This document shows, one piece after another, positions 9,600-22,358 of a stretch of 64,000 nucleotides of DNA. The position numbers were made by a program, and so were the translations under genes. Numbering within the stretch: the stretch's first letter is position 1; each line of letters opens with the position of its first letter. Below the pieces are notes generated by a model, which ran no database searches, was not told where the DNA came from, and saw nothing but the letters and a program-made list of their open reading frames with translations. The stretch is from Galerina marginata (Eukaryota > Basidiomycota > Agaricomycetes > Agaricales > Galerinaceae). The stretch spans positions 62,001 through 126,000 of the forward strand of contig JAECYW010000032.1 of NCBI GenBank assembly GCA_023014335.1. Direction: 5' to 3'.

Positions 9600-12110
9600 T
9601 CGACGCCGCCTCAAGCATCAAGCTTTAGGTGTTGAATCCCAAACTCAAGGATGGGTATCGCGTCAGTGGACGCTCGAGCCTGGTCGTGGCTGTAATTAGG
9701 GTAAACCCTGAACGATGGCAATCGAATACTCACGTCGCAGTGCAATCTAAACGGTGCTGCAGTCTTAGGCGTCGGCTGGCCGGGCGGGCGGATGACCATG
9801 TCTGGTCGTGTTAATACCTCGGAGCGATTGGGACGTGTTCAGCGTTGAATGCCGAACCTCTGCTCTTTTGTCTTTCCTTTGCTTTCTCTGGACCTATTGG
9901 CGGATTTTTGCTCTCGTATTTCGTATCTGTTTCCTCATTTGTGTTTGGTTTTTATTCGTTCACACGGATCTCCCACTCCGCCCCAGCAAGCCTCTCCAAG
10001 ACGCGAAAGAGGAAGACGGCAGGGTAATTAGGGATGGTTTTTTCCGTTATTCCTCATGTCTTTGGGCAAGTACGCGGCGGAAGCACGGTGAACGCGACCT
10101 GAGGATGCAGCGGTAGTATTTTGGCGAAGAGATGAGGCGACGATAAGGTCAAGATAAGATTGGAGTCTTCATCATCACCGCATCAGTGGCTGTGCCCCGC
10201 CATCAACCCCGCCATCACCAGTCGATCAACGTTCAACGTTCAACGTTCAATATCAACGTCCAACACGCGCCAGCCCAGTGAGCCGGGGAGTGCTAGCTTC
10301 TGGCCCCAAGCCAGAGATTGATGAAGAGTACTGAGAAGTACAGTGGGGGCCTGCTAGGCGGGAGTTCGACCAGCCTCGAAACAGAAACACAGTCCGTCCT
10401 TCTCCCTTGTACGCAATATCAGTGCTCATCTTGTTCCTCTGGCCAGAGCGCTCAGCGGCCAGCTCATTCCCATAACGAACTGGCTACCTTTTCCACTGCC
10501 TTCTGGCGCCGAACCCACTCCGGTCCATACCAAAGCGCCCTTTCGGCTTCGGACTGCCCGTCTCCCCTGCCCGTCTCTCCTCCTCCCGTTTACTCTCACA
10601 ACCCGCAATCCACCGGGCTCAAGCCCAAAGCTTTGCATATCCTCCCTCCGTGTTTGGCAGGACGATTCTCTGTGCGACGTCAAAGCCCAGGAAATGGACC
10701 CGAAACCGAAACTGGAAGCCAAATCGGGGCTCGTGGTTGGACGAGCCATTGCAATACCTTGCCTTCCTCCCTTCTCCCCGATGCTCTGTGTTCGTCGCTT
10801 CTTCCTCATTTACTCCTTTTTTTCTTCACAGCCGCTCCATCCAGATTGGCGTTCGATAATCTACCGTTTCATGACGGTGCGGCATACACTGCGGCTGTTT
10901 TTTGAAGCTGTCCTTGAACTCGTGGCGCGACGTCTGGCCTGGTAAGAGCTTGAGGGTCGAAAGCCACCTGCGTGGGCGCTTGGGTTCGTGGAAGTTACTG
11001 TCAAATTCGAGGAGCCTGCGGCCGGCTGGTGGGAAGAAATCACATTAAGCGGAGTCCTGCTTGTCGCTCGTTGGTTTGGATATGTGTGCAGGTCCGGGCG
11101 TGGCTGGGCCGTGGTGGCGATGGTACCAAGGAGACTGGGTTCCGTTTTGGATTCGGATTCAGAAGGAAGGCAGGTGAGCTCAGCCGAGTCAGGCAAGATG
11201 CCTAGCAGGGTGCCAATCCCATTTCAAGGTTAACCTTCGAAGTTCCAACTGTGATGAGCGTCGGTGGTGTTTTCGGCGGACAGCTAGCCTGCTTGTCATT
11301 ATTCCTGACGGATTCGAACGAATGGCCTTATACGCTCTCTCTCTCTCTTTCCTCTCCTCCCACTTCACGCTTTCAAGTTCGAGGGTGTCAGTCTGCATAC
11401 GCTTCTTCCGCTCCATCGTGCCTCGTCCACATCCTTGTCCTCTTCTCCTTCCTTTCTCTTCCTTTCCTCTTCTATTTCTTCCATTTCTCCTCGTCCGACC
11501 TAAATCAATCCATCGTCTCAACCCCATCAAGGTTGGCCCTCAACAGCCCTCCGGCCCAACTCGGACTCAGGCTCAAATTGGGCCACGGACCCACAGTGCT
11601 TAGATACGAGGCTGGAGTAGACTCGCTTGCTTGCAGCTGGAGCCTCCATCTGTCTGCCCCGGCGTTATGCCTCGGAGGCGCCTATCGCCACGGGTTGACG
11701 CTGATGCTGACGGAGGCATGTATTGTTCCTCCGTTTTTTCCATTTCTTATTCTTTTCCTTCTCCTCTCTACTGGTTATGCCTGGGGTTTCGCTTTTGCAT
11801 AACCCTTCGCTTCCCGCATTTTGCTTTTGCGCATTTTTCTTTTTCCTTCTCAATTGCTGTTTCCCCCCGCAAAATTTTCTTCACTCCTTCTCTGCTCCGT
11901 TCTCTGCTCTTGTTATCTAAACACCTCTTTCTTCACTTCATCATGCAGTGTGTGTCGAGCTCCAACCCCCGTATTTACTGTTTCCGCGCTTTAGCCTCGT
12001 TGTAGGCTGAAAGTTCTGCGTTACCATCGAAATCATCCAGCGCCACTGATGTCTCTCTCCCTATCAGATTTCGCTTTCTTCTGCTTTCGTTATTATAAAA
12101 CAAATTCTCA
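9600..12110 (+). repeat. Dispersed repeat family, copy A
   Basis: A 2.5-kb block of pyrimidine-rich sequence sharing ordered modules with blocks at 36.4-38.6, 38.9-39.3, 47.8-49.3 and 58.1-60.3 kb. Recognisable pieces are CAGTGGCTGTGCCCCGCC at about 10184, GATGAAGAGTACTGAGAAG at 10320, the GGCGGACAGC...TTGTC box at about 11274, and GACCTAAATC plus GGAGTAGACTCG near 11500-11630. The copies are diverged but collinear and in one orientation. Many ORFs here come only from the absence of stops in C/T-rich sequence. No coding domain or terminal repeat was recognised, so the class is unknown. Confidence 0.6.
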
Positions 12111-14832
12111 CCGAGTTCTCTATTCAGCAAACAAGCCTTCAAGGATTAAATACAAATGTAGTGATACCCGCCGTTGCTCTGATTCTTGGTAAATACTCTG
12201 TACCGTTCTACAACCACGACCCAGTTGCATTCTTGATGCATCTTCTGAGCGAATAAGTCCCCTTCATTTCCGTGCGTATTTAGCTTCCTACAATGTGAAA
12301 GGGTTCAATGTGAATTTCGAGAGAGCTTTACCAAGACTGACGTGTTGTCACAGCCATCTCAGTTCAGCCCCGCAGAGAGGCAGATTACATATTTTAATTC
12401 AGCCAGTAAAGTGAAACTTGCTTTGCAGGTTCGTGTCGCTTCCCCTCTCTATCTTTTCTCGAAGTTCAATTTCGTGGCAACCAGATCTTCGATTTAAAAA
12501 ACACTGTACTTAAATCCCATGAGGATTGGTTGATCAACATCGACATCTGATAGCTGCTCCTCCGCCATACCCGTAACAAATTCTTCGCTGAAACGCGCGG
12601 CGAACTTGGTTCCTAAACGGCCCATTCTCAGGGGGGGACGAATTCTGTCGTCTATGTTCTTGATTTTTGGAACACAGGTGGTCGTGCAACTCGTGCAACG
12701 GGATCTCGTTTTCACAAATTGTAGCCGATTGGGTGTTGATCAAGTTTCTATGTCGATAACGATGTTCTAGATTCGTACTCATAATATTGTTATCAATGTC
12801 TATGTTAGCACTGATTACATTACCAGATGATAACTTCTACTGATCATCTTTGTGCCCTGAGATGGAAACTGGGCAGTTGGAGATGCGTGGGTCTTGTCAA
12901 CCTTGAACCTGGTGTTGCTTCTAAATAAAGCAAGCAGCCGCCAGCAGTTGTCATCATTTTTAATTTTGCATGGACGACAGTTTTGCCTGGGAAGACAGAG
13001 GTATCAATGCGGTGTCAGCTCCATTGAATGTGGGTGTATCAACCGTTTTAGGAAATCATTCACTCACTCAGTTCCAAGATTTTCATTTTCACTACACTCA
13101 GGCACCCGATGCGTAGAGCTCGCGCGTTGGTGGAAAAATCAGCATAGAAATATTTCTCCATCAGAAGAGGAAGGAATGTCCGAAGAAAATAATGAGGACA
13201 ATTTGATCGACATTAACCTACTCAGTAGTAAGTACTAACGCGAGCACGATTCTATGCTTGAAACCAAATAGCAACCCATTCATGCAGTTTAATTTAAGGA
13301 GCTGCAGGTCCATGTGATTTGATTATTCCTACTAAGGAGACTCAACATCCTGGGCAGGCAGACGAGGTCTCGTAGTCTTGATGATTCAGAATAAGGATGA
13401 CTACGAGTGATCACGCCAAAGGATCTGAATCGGTCTGTCGTTATATGCTCTGAAGATCACAGAGGTAGGACGACTCAAAACCCCCCGAGAACCGCCAGCT
13501 AAAACTAATTGGTGCAGAAGGGTACATAGAGGCTAGGCCAGGACGCCGGGGACATAACGATCCCCATAGACACTGATTTATTTCTCAGTGATAATACTCC
13601 TACATGTCGTTTAAAATATAAATCGACTACTGGTTATATCGATCGTGCAAAGACTATTGGTACAAATAGATTACCACCTTACCCGCTCTGCAGATTATGC
13701 TCTGATAATACGGCAGTCACAATTTCCGGAATGTTAACGGACTAAAATTAGATCGGGTGGTTATATCAGATGCCGATTGAGTGGAATCTCGAAAATCTTC
13801 ACATACACCAGCAATTTTAAAGCTGTACTCATATTATGTGGGGTTTACCGAGTCCCGACCGACCTTCTCCGGCCTCCTTAAAAGACCTAGTTATTAACCG
13901 AGTCCCTGTCGCGTTCCGATTACGGGTTCGCATCGATTCAGTGTTCGCTCCACGGATTGAGAGATATTAATAGCCGATCCTTCCTAAAGTGCGTTGGAGT
14001 GGGTCAATTTGACCCTGAGCAGTTGAGGGCTATCGAGGCATGGAAGATGCGCAGTATAGCTCTTCCAGAGGAGGGGATGGAACCCGTCGCCCTTCGTGCA
14101 CACTGGCAGCCACAGATCAGATCTCCTATCTAATCTACCAATGGGGTTTTCATTTCCCAACCTTGTTTGAGCGCGCGAAAACGCCCAGGTCTTCAATCGG
14201 CGAGTAGACTTGTACCCAACTTGAAGGGAACCGAGCACTGGAATTCTTAAATTATCGGTCAATACCTGTCTTGAGTTTGGATTCATTTTTGGAACGCTTT
14301 AGTAATACTCGAGACTACTAGGCAGCTAATGAATAGCTATCAATATCCAAATTCCCAAGAATGATTGTGCATTACTGTTGTTTACGGCACTTCCACAGAA
14401 TTGATCATCATTTGTATGTCGTTCTGCTGGGACTCGGAGTGACCAGGCGTTGTGGACTGGTTGTTCAAGTTGCCATCGCCGCAAGCCGCTGTTCCCATTA
14501 AATTTTAAAAAGCCCCTACTTGGAGCTATAATTGTTATTTGCTTGAGAGTGGAAGCAAGTAGCGCCGCACACCAGCAGGATGATAACTCGTTTCCGTGAG
14601 TCGCGTGTGCGAAATTCCATTGTGCTCTTTAGAGTCGTGATAAATCGTACACAAATTGTATATGCAAGTAAATAATTACCATCTGAGCGGCATTAAGGGG
14701 CTTGGTGCTCCAGGAATGTAACAAAATATGTATGACCCAGACCATAAACGGAGATCTCGTGGTAACGAAACAAATCGCAATTTATATCAAACAGGCATAC
14801 ACTATGACCACGCCTAAAAAATCCCAAGCTGG
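12111..14832. other. Intergenic stretch without a recognisable gene
   Basis: Mixed-composition sequence downstream of the transporter gene. Short ORFs (for example 13984-14286 on the minus strand and 12894-13238 on the plus strand) show no domain, and the latter lacks an ATG start. Nothing further is supported. Confidence 0.5.
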
Positions 14833-16665
14833 TCAAACTCTCTGTGTTTTGCGCTCTCTCACAAGGAATTGCCTTCCCAGTAAAAATGAGATTGGAGGGA
14901 TTGCCAGTATGACCTAAAGAGGTGCCATCGTTGAAAATTTTAAGGATCAAAAGATGAAACACTCACACCCGAGAAAATAATTGGTTTACTCCAGAGAAAT
15001 GTCGAGGAAAGCAAATCTCCTTGAATAGGAGCGGATCCTAAGGTTGCAAAGCTCCCAAGGGCAAGTCCAAGCCCGGTTCGCAAGCTGTAATTGACAATCA
15101 TGAGTATTTAGGGTTTAGATTGGGAATAGGGTGGTTTTTATACCCCACTTCATTCGGATGGCGAGCTGATGAAGCCAGTGCCGCAACACATACTGAAAGC
15201 CCTAATTACGGGTCAGTATCTCTATCAACTGGAACACAGATTAAAAATGCCTTACAAGCACCTGAGAACCAGCCATAAAAAATGCTGACTGCTATCAAAG
15301 ATCCAGAGTCATGCCTGTAGAAAGTAAGACATCGAGGGGTATATATAATATAAAGGCCGTGAAACGTACACCCCGAAAATTGAAAATATACTGGCTGATG
15401 TAAGGATTGTAACTGGGATGAGAAGATTCCAAGGTCCGTGTATATCTGCCAAGTAGTTAGCAATAAGACAACCTGGGATACCTGCCGCGTTCATGATAGA
15501 AATCTATGCATCCGGAATTTTACTTAGTGTGTCTGGTAAGTCGCATTAAGTAAACTCACAGAATAGAAAGCCAAATTCCTGTCAAGGCCGTGTTCTATGG
15601 CGTAAAGTTGCAGGTAAATGACTAACGTTTGGGTAAAATCTTAGGGTGTCTCCAAGAATGTAATTAGACGTACGAGGAAAATAAAATCCGAACATGCAGA
15701 GGAACGCCCTTGAATTAAAAAAAATATGAGCACAACGACAAGGGGTATGACAAATGAAATATTCACCCCACGATACCAAATAGATAAGGAGGATCAGTGA
15801 AGATGCTTCCGGTCGCAGGCCTGGGTTGTTGGGCTGCATGCGATGGAGAAGCCCTCATAAGCAGATTCCCAACTACCAGAGTCCCAATCACCAAGTAGCC
15901 AGTGGCGCGTACAGCTTTGGCAAACCCGAGTGATGGAAGGAAATGACTAATGCAGGTGAAGAATTTAGTCTACCTCGAATTGAGGTTGCGTGGATTCTTC
16001 TTACTTTGCCACTGCAACGATACGTCAATACCAAATGTGCTCTCAGTCGAAATAAAACGTACTAATTGGGAAAACGATGGCGCCTGCAGAAACGCCAGTC
16101 ATTGCAACTCCAGTGGCCCATGCTTTCTTATGCAAGAAATAATGCGACAGAACACTGAGACTGGGAACGAATATGAATCCGATTCCGATTCCCATCCCGA
16201 CGCCTTGACTAAGAAAGACTTGGCTGTATTGCTGCGGCTTCGCCAAAGACAATCCGAAAAGTCTGATTCAAATTATTGAGTTAGTTCAGTTCAAACATCG
16301 GTAAACGTACAAGACAGTAAGAATAACTCCTCCAGCAAACTGTAACGCATAGAAATAACCTGCGTCGAATAGTTTCCCGGAAACAAGCCCGAGAAGGAAC
16401 GGCAGCATCAATTGCAAACTGCCAATCCAGCTATAACATGATTAATATATTGTCAATTTAAATCCTGTACGATGAGCATCTTGAGGACCTACGCGATTTT
16501 ACTAGGGCTATGATCCGATAAATAAAACCGCGTGTAGTAGTCTGCACCATACCAATCAAATTTATGTAGTGGCAAGGGGAGGTTTGAAAGCGAAAGCTGA
16601 CCTTGATAAACGCCAAAGGAATATACGTAGCTTAATATGGCTAGAGTAAGTGGCAGCCATGGTAG
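14833..16665 (-). CDS. MFS transporter, monocarboxylate (MCT) type, first exon not found
   Basis: Joined by hand from 13 exons: 16602-16665, 16493-16541, 16311-16430, 16063-16262, 16005-16011, 15767-15946, 15674-15708, 15560-15621, 15370-15503, 15256-15314, 15144-15192, 14967-15084, 14833-14913. They give 385 residues without a stop. Fungal MCT-like landmarks appear in order: FGVYQDYY, WIGSLQLMLPFLLGLVSGKLFDAGY, QGVGMGIGIGF, PSLSVLSHYF, GFAKAVRATGY, NLAFYS-ISIMNAAG, NYLADIHGPWN, YGWFSGA, RHPNEVG and the last helix KPIIFSGVILAI. It is a plasma-membrane or vacuolar carrier of 12 helices; substrate unknown. The exon at 16005-16011 has only 7 nt. No in-frame ATG lies in the first visible exon, so the N-terminal PDGG-type exon is missing or far upstream, next to GC-rich low-complexity DNA at 16.74-17.03 kb. 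Confidence 0.82.
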
Positions 16666-17940
16666 CTAGAATTATATATGAACCCTAGGCTGTGGCCTAA
16701 GTAAAGTGATACGTCCACAAGGTCAGTTGGCTAAGTTAGCAAACTGCCTAAGAGCATGTTTTAGGTGCATATAACCATGCCGGGGGTGCCGGGGAGGGTG
16801 GTGGGGCTGCTGGTGGGGGCGGGAAATGGTAAACATATGTAAACAATGCCAGAATGGGTGCCCGGGGCTGTAATTTGGCTCCTGCTCGCTGTTGGGGGCG
16901 GATTTGGGTGGGGAAAAAACATATTCAGGGTCAAATAATATATTTACACCCGCCCCCGCCATTTGTGCGCCCGTGAGGGGACGGGATTGGATGGATTGGC
17001 GCGGATGGTTATGGATGACGCAGTCCAAAAATAGACGCGCACATCAACATCCGGGAATGATATTATAAAAATAGATTTTACGCGTCATTGTTCTGACACG
17101 TACAAAAATAGATTTGATGTATTATTGTTCCAAATTCGTCGTCAGGCACTCAAACCTGTGCCTGCCGCTTTATCAATTAGATTAGATACAACCCTTCTTA
17201 TCAATTAGATTAGATACAGACCTTCTTATCAGCTGGATTAGATAGTCGACGTCCTCAGCTTTCGTTTATAAATAGAAATGTTCAATATTGTGCCCCGCCC
17301 GTCCTCCCGTCGCATATTTACTTAATAGACCTGATATATGTATAGTATTACTTGTATTTAACCTAATGACATACGTTTTGCGCTCCAAATCGAACAGGAA
17401 GAGGGTGGATGGATTGCAGCTCATCCGGATGAGCTTTTCGAACCACCTTCCGCATTCGTATGACCTCCGCCAACGTAGTTTATAAATAGATTTGCGACCT
17501 ATTTCATTCCCTTGCGCTACCCGCTCAAATCCCGTTTATTAAAGTATGTAGGTGTATAGTACACGTTGAAAGAAACCCAATGATACCCATATTATATTCT
17601 AAATCTGCTGGGAAGGGGGTGGATTGGTAGCAGGACGTTTGGATGACGCCCGGAGCTACTTCCGGATTTGGATTACTCCCTTGGAAGCTTTGATGGGAGC
17701 AAAATTTCCACTGATTTCAGTGCTACGGCTTGCCACATTTCAGTCCCCTCAAAACAAAGCAGACAGGTGTAATCTGCTTGTAAATCTGCACATTTCAATA
17801 CCAATTTTTTACTCAAATGTCAAGAACACGATCTAAACCACCTGGTTGAATTCAACTAAGTCATTCGTAGCACTAGGTCAAGCAAACATGAATTCCAAAA
17901 GCTATATTACAACGAGAAATAGTAAACAAATGCTGTCTTT
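16666..17940. other. Low-complexity and repeat-bearing intergenic stretch
   Basis: 16740-17030 is G/C-rich and low in complexity when read on the minus strand, with a 101-codon ORF that I do not trust. Three diverged GGATTGGATGGATT-like patches occur at 16985, 17405 and 17616. A short tandem repeat lies at 17169-17246. No gene is recognised. Confidence 0.5.
17169..17246 (+). repeat. 28-bp tandem repeat, about 2.8 copies
   Basis: Two 28-bp units starting TATCAATTAGATTAGATACA at 17169 and 17197 differ at one or two positions; a third, partial and diverged unit begins at 17225. Confidence 0.6.
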
Positions 17941-20900
17941 TTACTGACCGTCGGCGCCCTCATCATCCTCGACGTCTACCATTCGTTCATCGTCGTCCTC
18001 GTTGTCTTCGTCATCGTCGTCCTCGTCCTCGTCGCCGTCGTTTTCTGCGCCTGAATTTGGGTTCGTCGAGTCCTCGCTTAGGGGTGCCTTCCACAGTGCT
18101 CGGAAGTGATTCGCCAGGTCCGTCTGGAGGTTCTTCTGCGTCAGTGCAAAGCCCTCGACCCCTTCGGCCAGCTCCTTCGTTAAACCCGTCCTCGAAGCCT
18201 TTCTACCCATCCACCAATCTGCCTTCCACCGGAGGAACTCGAGAACTCGACGCATCTCCTCCTTGAGGAGCATGACCTCCTCCTCCGCCCGCATGGACCT
18301 GGCTCGGCTCTTGGCCCACTCGACCCGCAGAATCTCATCCTTGTCGTCGTTATCTCCGGTGGAGGGGCTCGTTAACCAAATCCACGACAAGGTGCGCCGT
18401 GTTTCGCCTGTCCCATCGCGCTTCGTTCGGTTCTCGTTGTACAGCAGGAAGCCATTCTCGTCGTGGGTCTCCTGGTTCTCGAATTCTTCGTCCTCGTCGT
18501 CCTCGTTGACTGCTGGTGGTACTGCTGCGCCATTGTCCTTGCCAGCATTGGCCAATTGTTCGTCATCCCAGACGCCCTTACGACCGACTCGTAGGCGAAG
18601 GCGATTTGGATCCTGGTAGCCACGGATATCGCGGTCTTCCAGCACCCGAAACGTCTCTTCCCACTCCCCAGGGCCTGCCAGCGCCATCTTTGCTCGCCTA
18701 GCCGCTCGATACTTGTCCGCCGCGTTCCGAGCCTTCATGTGGACCTTGTCAATGACTGTCTTCGATCGTGTGCCGTCTCGCTGACCGCGGATGTTCTTAT
18801 TCTTGAAATTGATCATCCGAGTCTTGACCTTGAGGACTTGCCGAATTTTGTGGAGCGAATCCATGCACTGAGCATCGCGGAGCCTCTCTTCGATTTTCGA
18901 GAGGTTGCCCAGACAGATCGAGTCGCGAACGCCGGCTGGCAAGCGCGAGGGCAACCACAAGTCAGCGTCTTCCGGATATTCGGACTTGGGAATGTTCTGG
19001 GAGGAAGTGGCTTTGCGGGCTAGGTCCGTCCGGTACTGCAGAAGACCAGGTAGGTAGATGGGCACCAGCTGCTCCCAAGCTCGAAGACGAAGGCGCAAAT
19101 TATTGCGCTCCTCGGTAAGATTGCGATCCTGAGCCCACGTCCCACTGTGCTTTGATGCCAGCACCTGCACCAGACGCCGAATGCGACGCCTGCGTCCACG
19201 TAAGTTCTCTGATGAACAAAAGTCTGACAGAAAAACTCACTGGGTATCCTCCAAGTCCAAACCCAACTGAACGAAGGCGCCTGCTGACGTGGCATGCAAA
19301 GATACCCCACCCGCTGCTAGTCGGCTTTCTTCCTCGTCTGCCAGCTCCTTCTTCACCTGAGCTTCCGAAATATCTACACAAGTTACTTCAGTAATGAAAT
19401 CGGAATCGGAGAAAACTTTACTTACACGCATTCTCTAAGTGGTAAGGATTCTTCTTTCTCCTGGGGAAACCATCCGTTTCCCATTCAACGCACAATGTTT
19501 CCCACTGCTTGATGAGGTCTGGATCCAAGGATTCTGTAAGGCCGTGATGCCCCTCCTTCTGTAAATTCCGCTGCGCCACTGCAGCTTGGTACCTGCGCAA
19601 CAAAGCAGTGCCGAGGCCGATGTATTTCAGCCAGTTCCAGAAGCCAAAGTGGTCGTCGAGGACGTCCTGGCGAGATCCCGGGCCCATCGTCTTCGTCGAG
19701 TTTCCGAGAGCATTATGGGGCGACCAGATACGCTCGGGGCATTCGCAATCCGAATGCCCGCAGCCTTTGATGAAGTTGAGGGAATAGACTTCGTGGTCCT
19801 TGGCCTCATGCATCGGCTCATGGAGTTTCGGAATGGCAGGGATAAACGTCATCGCGGGGCGCAGCCTGAGCTCTTCGGGCCAGTCCGCCGCCCGCCGAAA
19901 GAGGTGGATAAACCACTGGCAGGCGATATCGTAGCTGATGAGTACCAGGGTAATAAAGATGAACTGGAGGACCATGGCAAACAAGTAGTCCATGTTGGCG
20001 TATCTGCAGGCTGCTATGAGATAGGAAGAACTGCGACTGAAGTAAAATTTACATACCTCTCGCCCTTTTGCAAGTTACCGACGCCGCACGGAAAAATCAT
20101 CTCGGTTCTCCCGCATGCCGCCAGACCAACGCCGGTGTACCGCAAGCCTCTCGAAAATCTCGTGTTAGCTTGGGCTAGGGCCTGAAGGCCAACACAGGTG
20201 CTTATCTACGCAACATATTTAGATAGGGCGTAGGGGTGGTAGAAAACAAAACTCATGTCCTCGTCGTTTGCCCTGCTCAATACATATGCTTCGTATGCCT
20301 TTCGAGGGATCATGTAAGCCCAACCGGTACCCAGCCCCGGGTCCTGCGAGTAATTCGAGACCAATTGGTTCTTGAGACGGAAATTGGCATCCATACAAAT
20401 AAACATCATGTAAAGAAACCTTCGAAAGCATCAGTACACTCATGAAAAGTAAAGTAAAGCTTACAATGACTCACTTAGCACCATCAGGAGCTGCCTCCCA
20501 TCCATCCGACAGGTTGATGCCAGGGTGCGGACACGACGGGCACCTGACCGCTAGCTCTCCATCCTTCGTCCCTTCCACCCCCGACGCGTCGTTGGCCCTC
20601 CCACCCCACTTCAGCATTTGCAAATGCCGCCATTGCAAGTTCATTCGTGAAAGCGCACGGTAGCGCGACTTCGGTACGTTCATTCCCGTATTATTCGTCG
20701 ACTTTTCGAGTGCGCGATAGAAGTCGTAGGTTGAGGCTTTCGTGGTAAGGGCCAGCATATGCAGGTGCTCTAGGAGCTCGAAACTGGCGCAAGTCTTCAC
20801 CGTGATCTGGGAGGCAGGGTAGAGTCGTCGTCGAAGGAGCTGCAGGTGCTGGGGAATAGCACGATCGCAACCACAATAACGTATGTCGACTTCATGAATT

Positions 20901-21752
20901 CCATTGGTGTGCAAAACCAGTAAGCTTGCGTGGCAGGGGACGGGGTTTGGGCAAAAAAGACTTCCGTGGTTTAGTTGTACTTTGAGGCCCAAGGTCTTGA
21001 GTGTTGTCTTAATAAAATGGCTTCCAGTCCACTTCTGGATAGAATACATTAGTTAGAAGTCGAGAATATCTTGAAAATTGAGTACACCTACCCTGATTCG
21101 GTGGAAAGGGTGTAGTCTATGCCTCCTAACGCAGCACGAGCCGCAAGTCAGGTCGGGAAGCCAACACTGGTCGCACCGATACTCAGGCAAGCCAGGTTGT
21201 TCCGCAGAGCGCGCAACACAGTCCAAACATTCCTTTGAAGATCGAAAGTCGGCGCGTCCTGACCATCGAATTATTTCGTCGAGGTACGTTTGTCGATGGA
21301 GGTCCTTCCACACAACGTGTGGACGACGCTAAAGCTACGAGTAAGTAAACTGTGCAGATGAATGAAAACTGCGTGCTTACCGATACTTGGCTTTTTGCTT
21401 TTTTCTTCTCGACATTGGGGTCCGCCGTTTCCAACGGCGACTCCATCATCACATCCGCCTCCAAAGCTGCGTTGTACAAATCTTCGGTAGGGTCAAGTGC
21501 AAATTCAGCACTATCTTGAGGCGTCCACGTCGCGAGAACCTTCCAGGGCTCAACTGTCGAACGAGCAGCGGGATGTGTGAGGGCGGTATGCCGAGAACTC
21601 CCGTTGCGCCTTACGGAGCCTTCGGTGGCATGAACAACGTCGACGGCGCCAGGCAGGGGAACAGCATCCAGCCAAGCTGTTTGTAGACTGGTGTGATGGG
21701 TCAATAGGCCGGTACGTTGTCGCTTGGCGGGTCTAGAGCTTGAGGAGTCCAT
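17941..21752 (-). CDS. KDZ-superfamily transposase with CxC2-like cysteine cluster
   Basis: Eight exons: 21381-21752, 21092-21328, 21034-20475, 20419-20252, 20200-20057, 20003-19426, 19373-19241, 19189-17941; together 1146 residues. The basic N-terminus (SSSRPAKRQR) may be a nuclear signal. A cysteine cluster (CLDCVARS ... CDQCWLPDLTCGSCC, then HPFHRIRKW) matches the CxC2 region found in front of fungal KDZ transposases. The catalytic RNase H-like core has Asp400 in CMDANFRLK, Asp519 in SYDIACQW, and an acidic box DCECPERIW (Glu581/Glu584) before HNALGNSTKTMGPGSRQD. The C-terminus is a coiled-coil-like region plus a run of Asp/Glu. It should cut and rejoin transposon DNA in the nucleus. One junction, between 20252 and 20200, has no GT donor, so this copy may be inactive. 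It is divergent from a TET/JBP gene 0.6 kb away. Confidence 0.88.
20201..20251 (-). other. KDZ intron with a defective donor site
   Basis: Frame and family resemblance place this 51-nt intron between ATG-AG and C-ACC (residues DMS-TCVGL). It would start TTTTGT and end ATAAG. Loss of one G from an ancestral AG|GTTTTG would explain it. The only nearby GT, one base upstream, leads to a frameshift and a stop when joined to the GCGTAG acceptor. Confidence 0.5.
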
Positions 21753-22358
21753 GAACGTGAATTACGGAGGTTGGTGTAAGGTACTAATTTTAGATGACTA
21801 GAATTTCGATCAGTAGTCTCTGTTGATCGTTTGCACGTGAGCCATTTGTTTGGTTTGTGGGACTTTAGAAACATCTAATCTTTTCAACTCAAACTTCAAG
21901 CCACCAAGCTCAACGCGCTTCCTCCGTACGTTCGACGACCATTCACGCCTTCTTACGTTGCTTTTGAGGTACGTTTGTCTCATTTATGTCTCCTTTAACG
22001 CACCCTCCTTTGTTCCGCATGCGAGAATCGTCAAGAGAACACAGCTGAGCGACCAGGAATCTTCGAGCCCGGTGATACACTGTCGTTCAATGTGGCTCTC
22101 AGAACACGCTCTTCCCGTATGCGATCATCCCTTGCCTCGATTTACCTTTCTACCTCATCAAACAGAGGCTTTTGCTGACTTTTTAAGTTTACAGGCTAGC
22201 TATGGAGCCACCGCACGCTTCGACTTTCCAAAATAACTTGGTAAGGCTATTAGGACCAATGATGCTACGCATTGCTCATACAATGCGTTTTTTAGCCTCT
22301 TGTAGATACATGGGATGGCGAACATGTTACCGCGACCCCGCACTTCGATCTAGAAGCA
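21753..22358. promoter_or_regulatory. Shared upstream region of the KDZ transposase and TET/JBP genes
   Basis: The 606-bp gap between the two divergent start codons probably holds both promoters and non-coding or N-terminal exons. An ORF at 22091-22236 (MWLSEHALPVCDHPL) is in frame with the TET/JBP gene across a GTAAGG...TGTAG intron, but a TAA stands two codons before the donor. Confidence 0.45.

Noticed and set aside
10318..11802. ORFs of 100-195 codons in copy A of the dispersed repeat
   Set aside because: Low-complexity pyrimidine-rich sequence; frames are not preserved between repeat copies.
18057..18701. Plus-strand ORFs of 60-118 codons inside the KDZ gene
   Set aside because: They are antisense shadows of the Asp/Glu- and Arg-rich C-terminal exon of the transposase.
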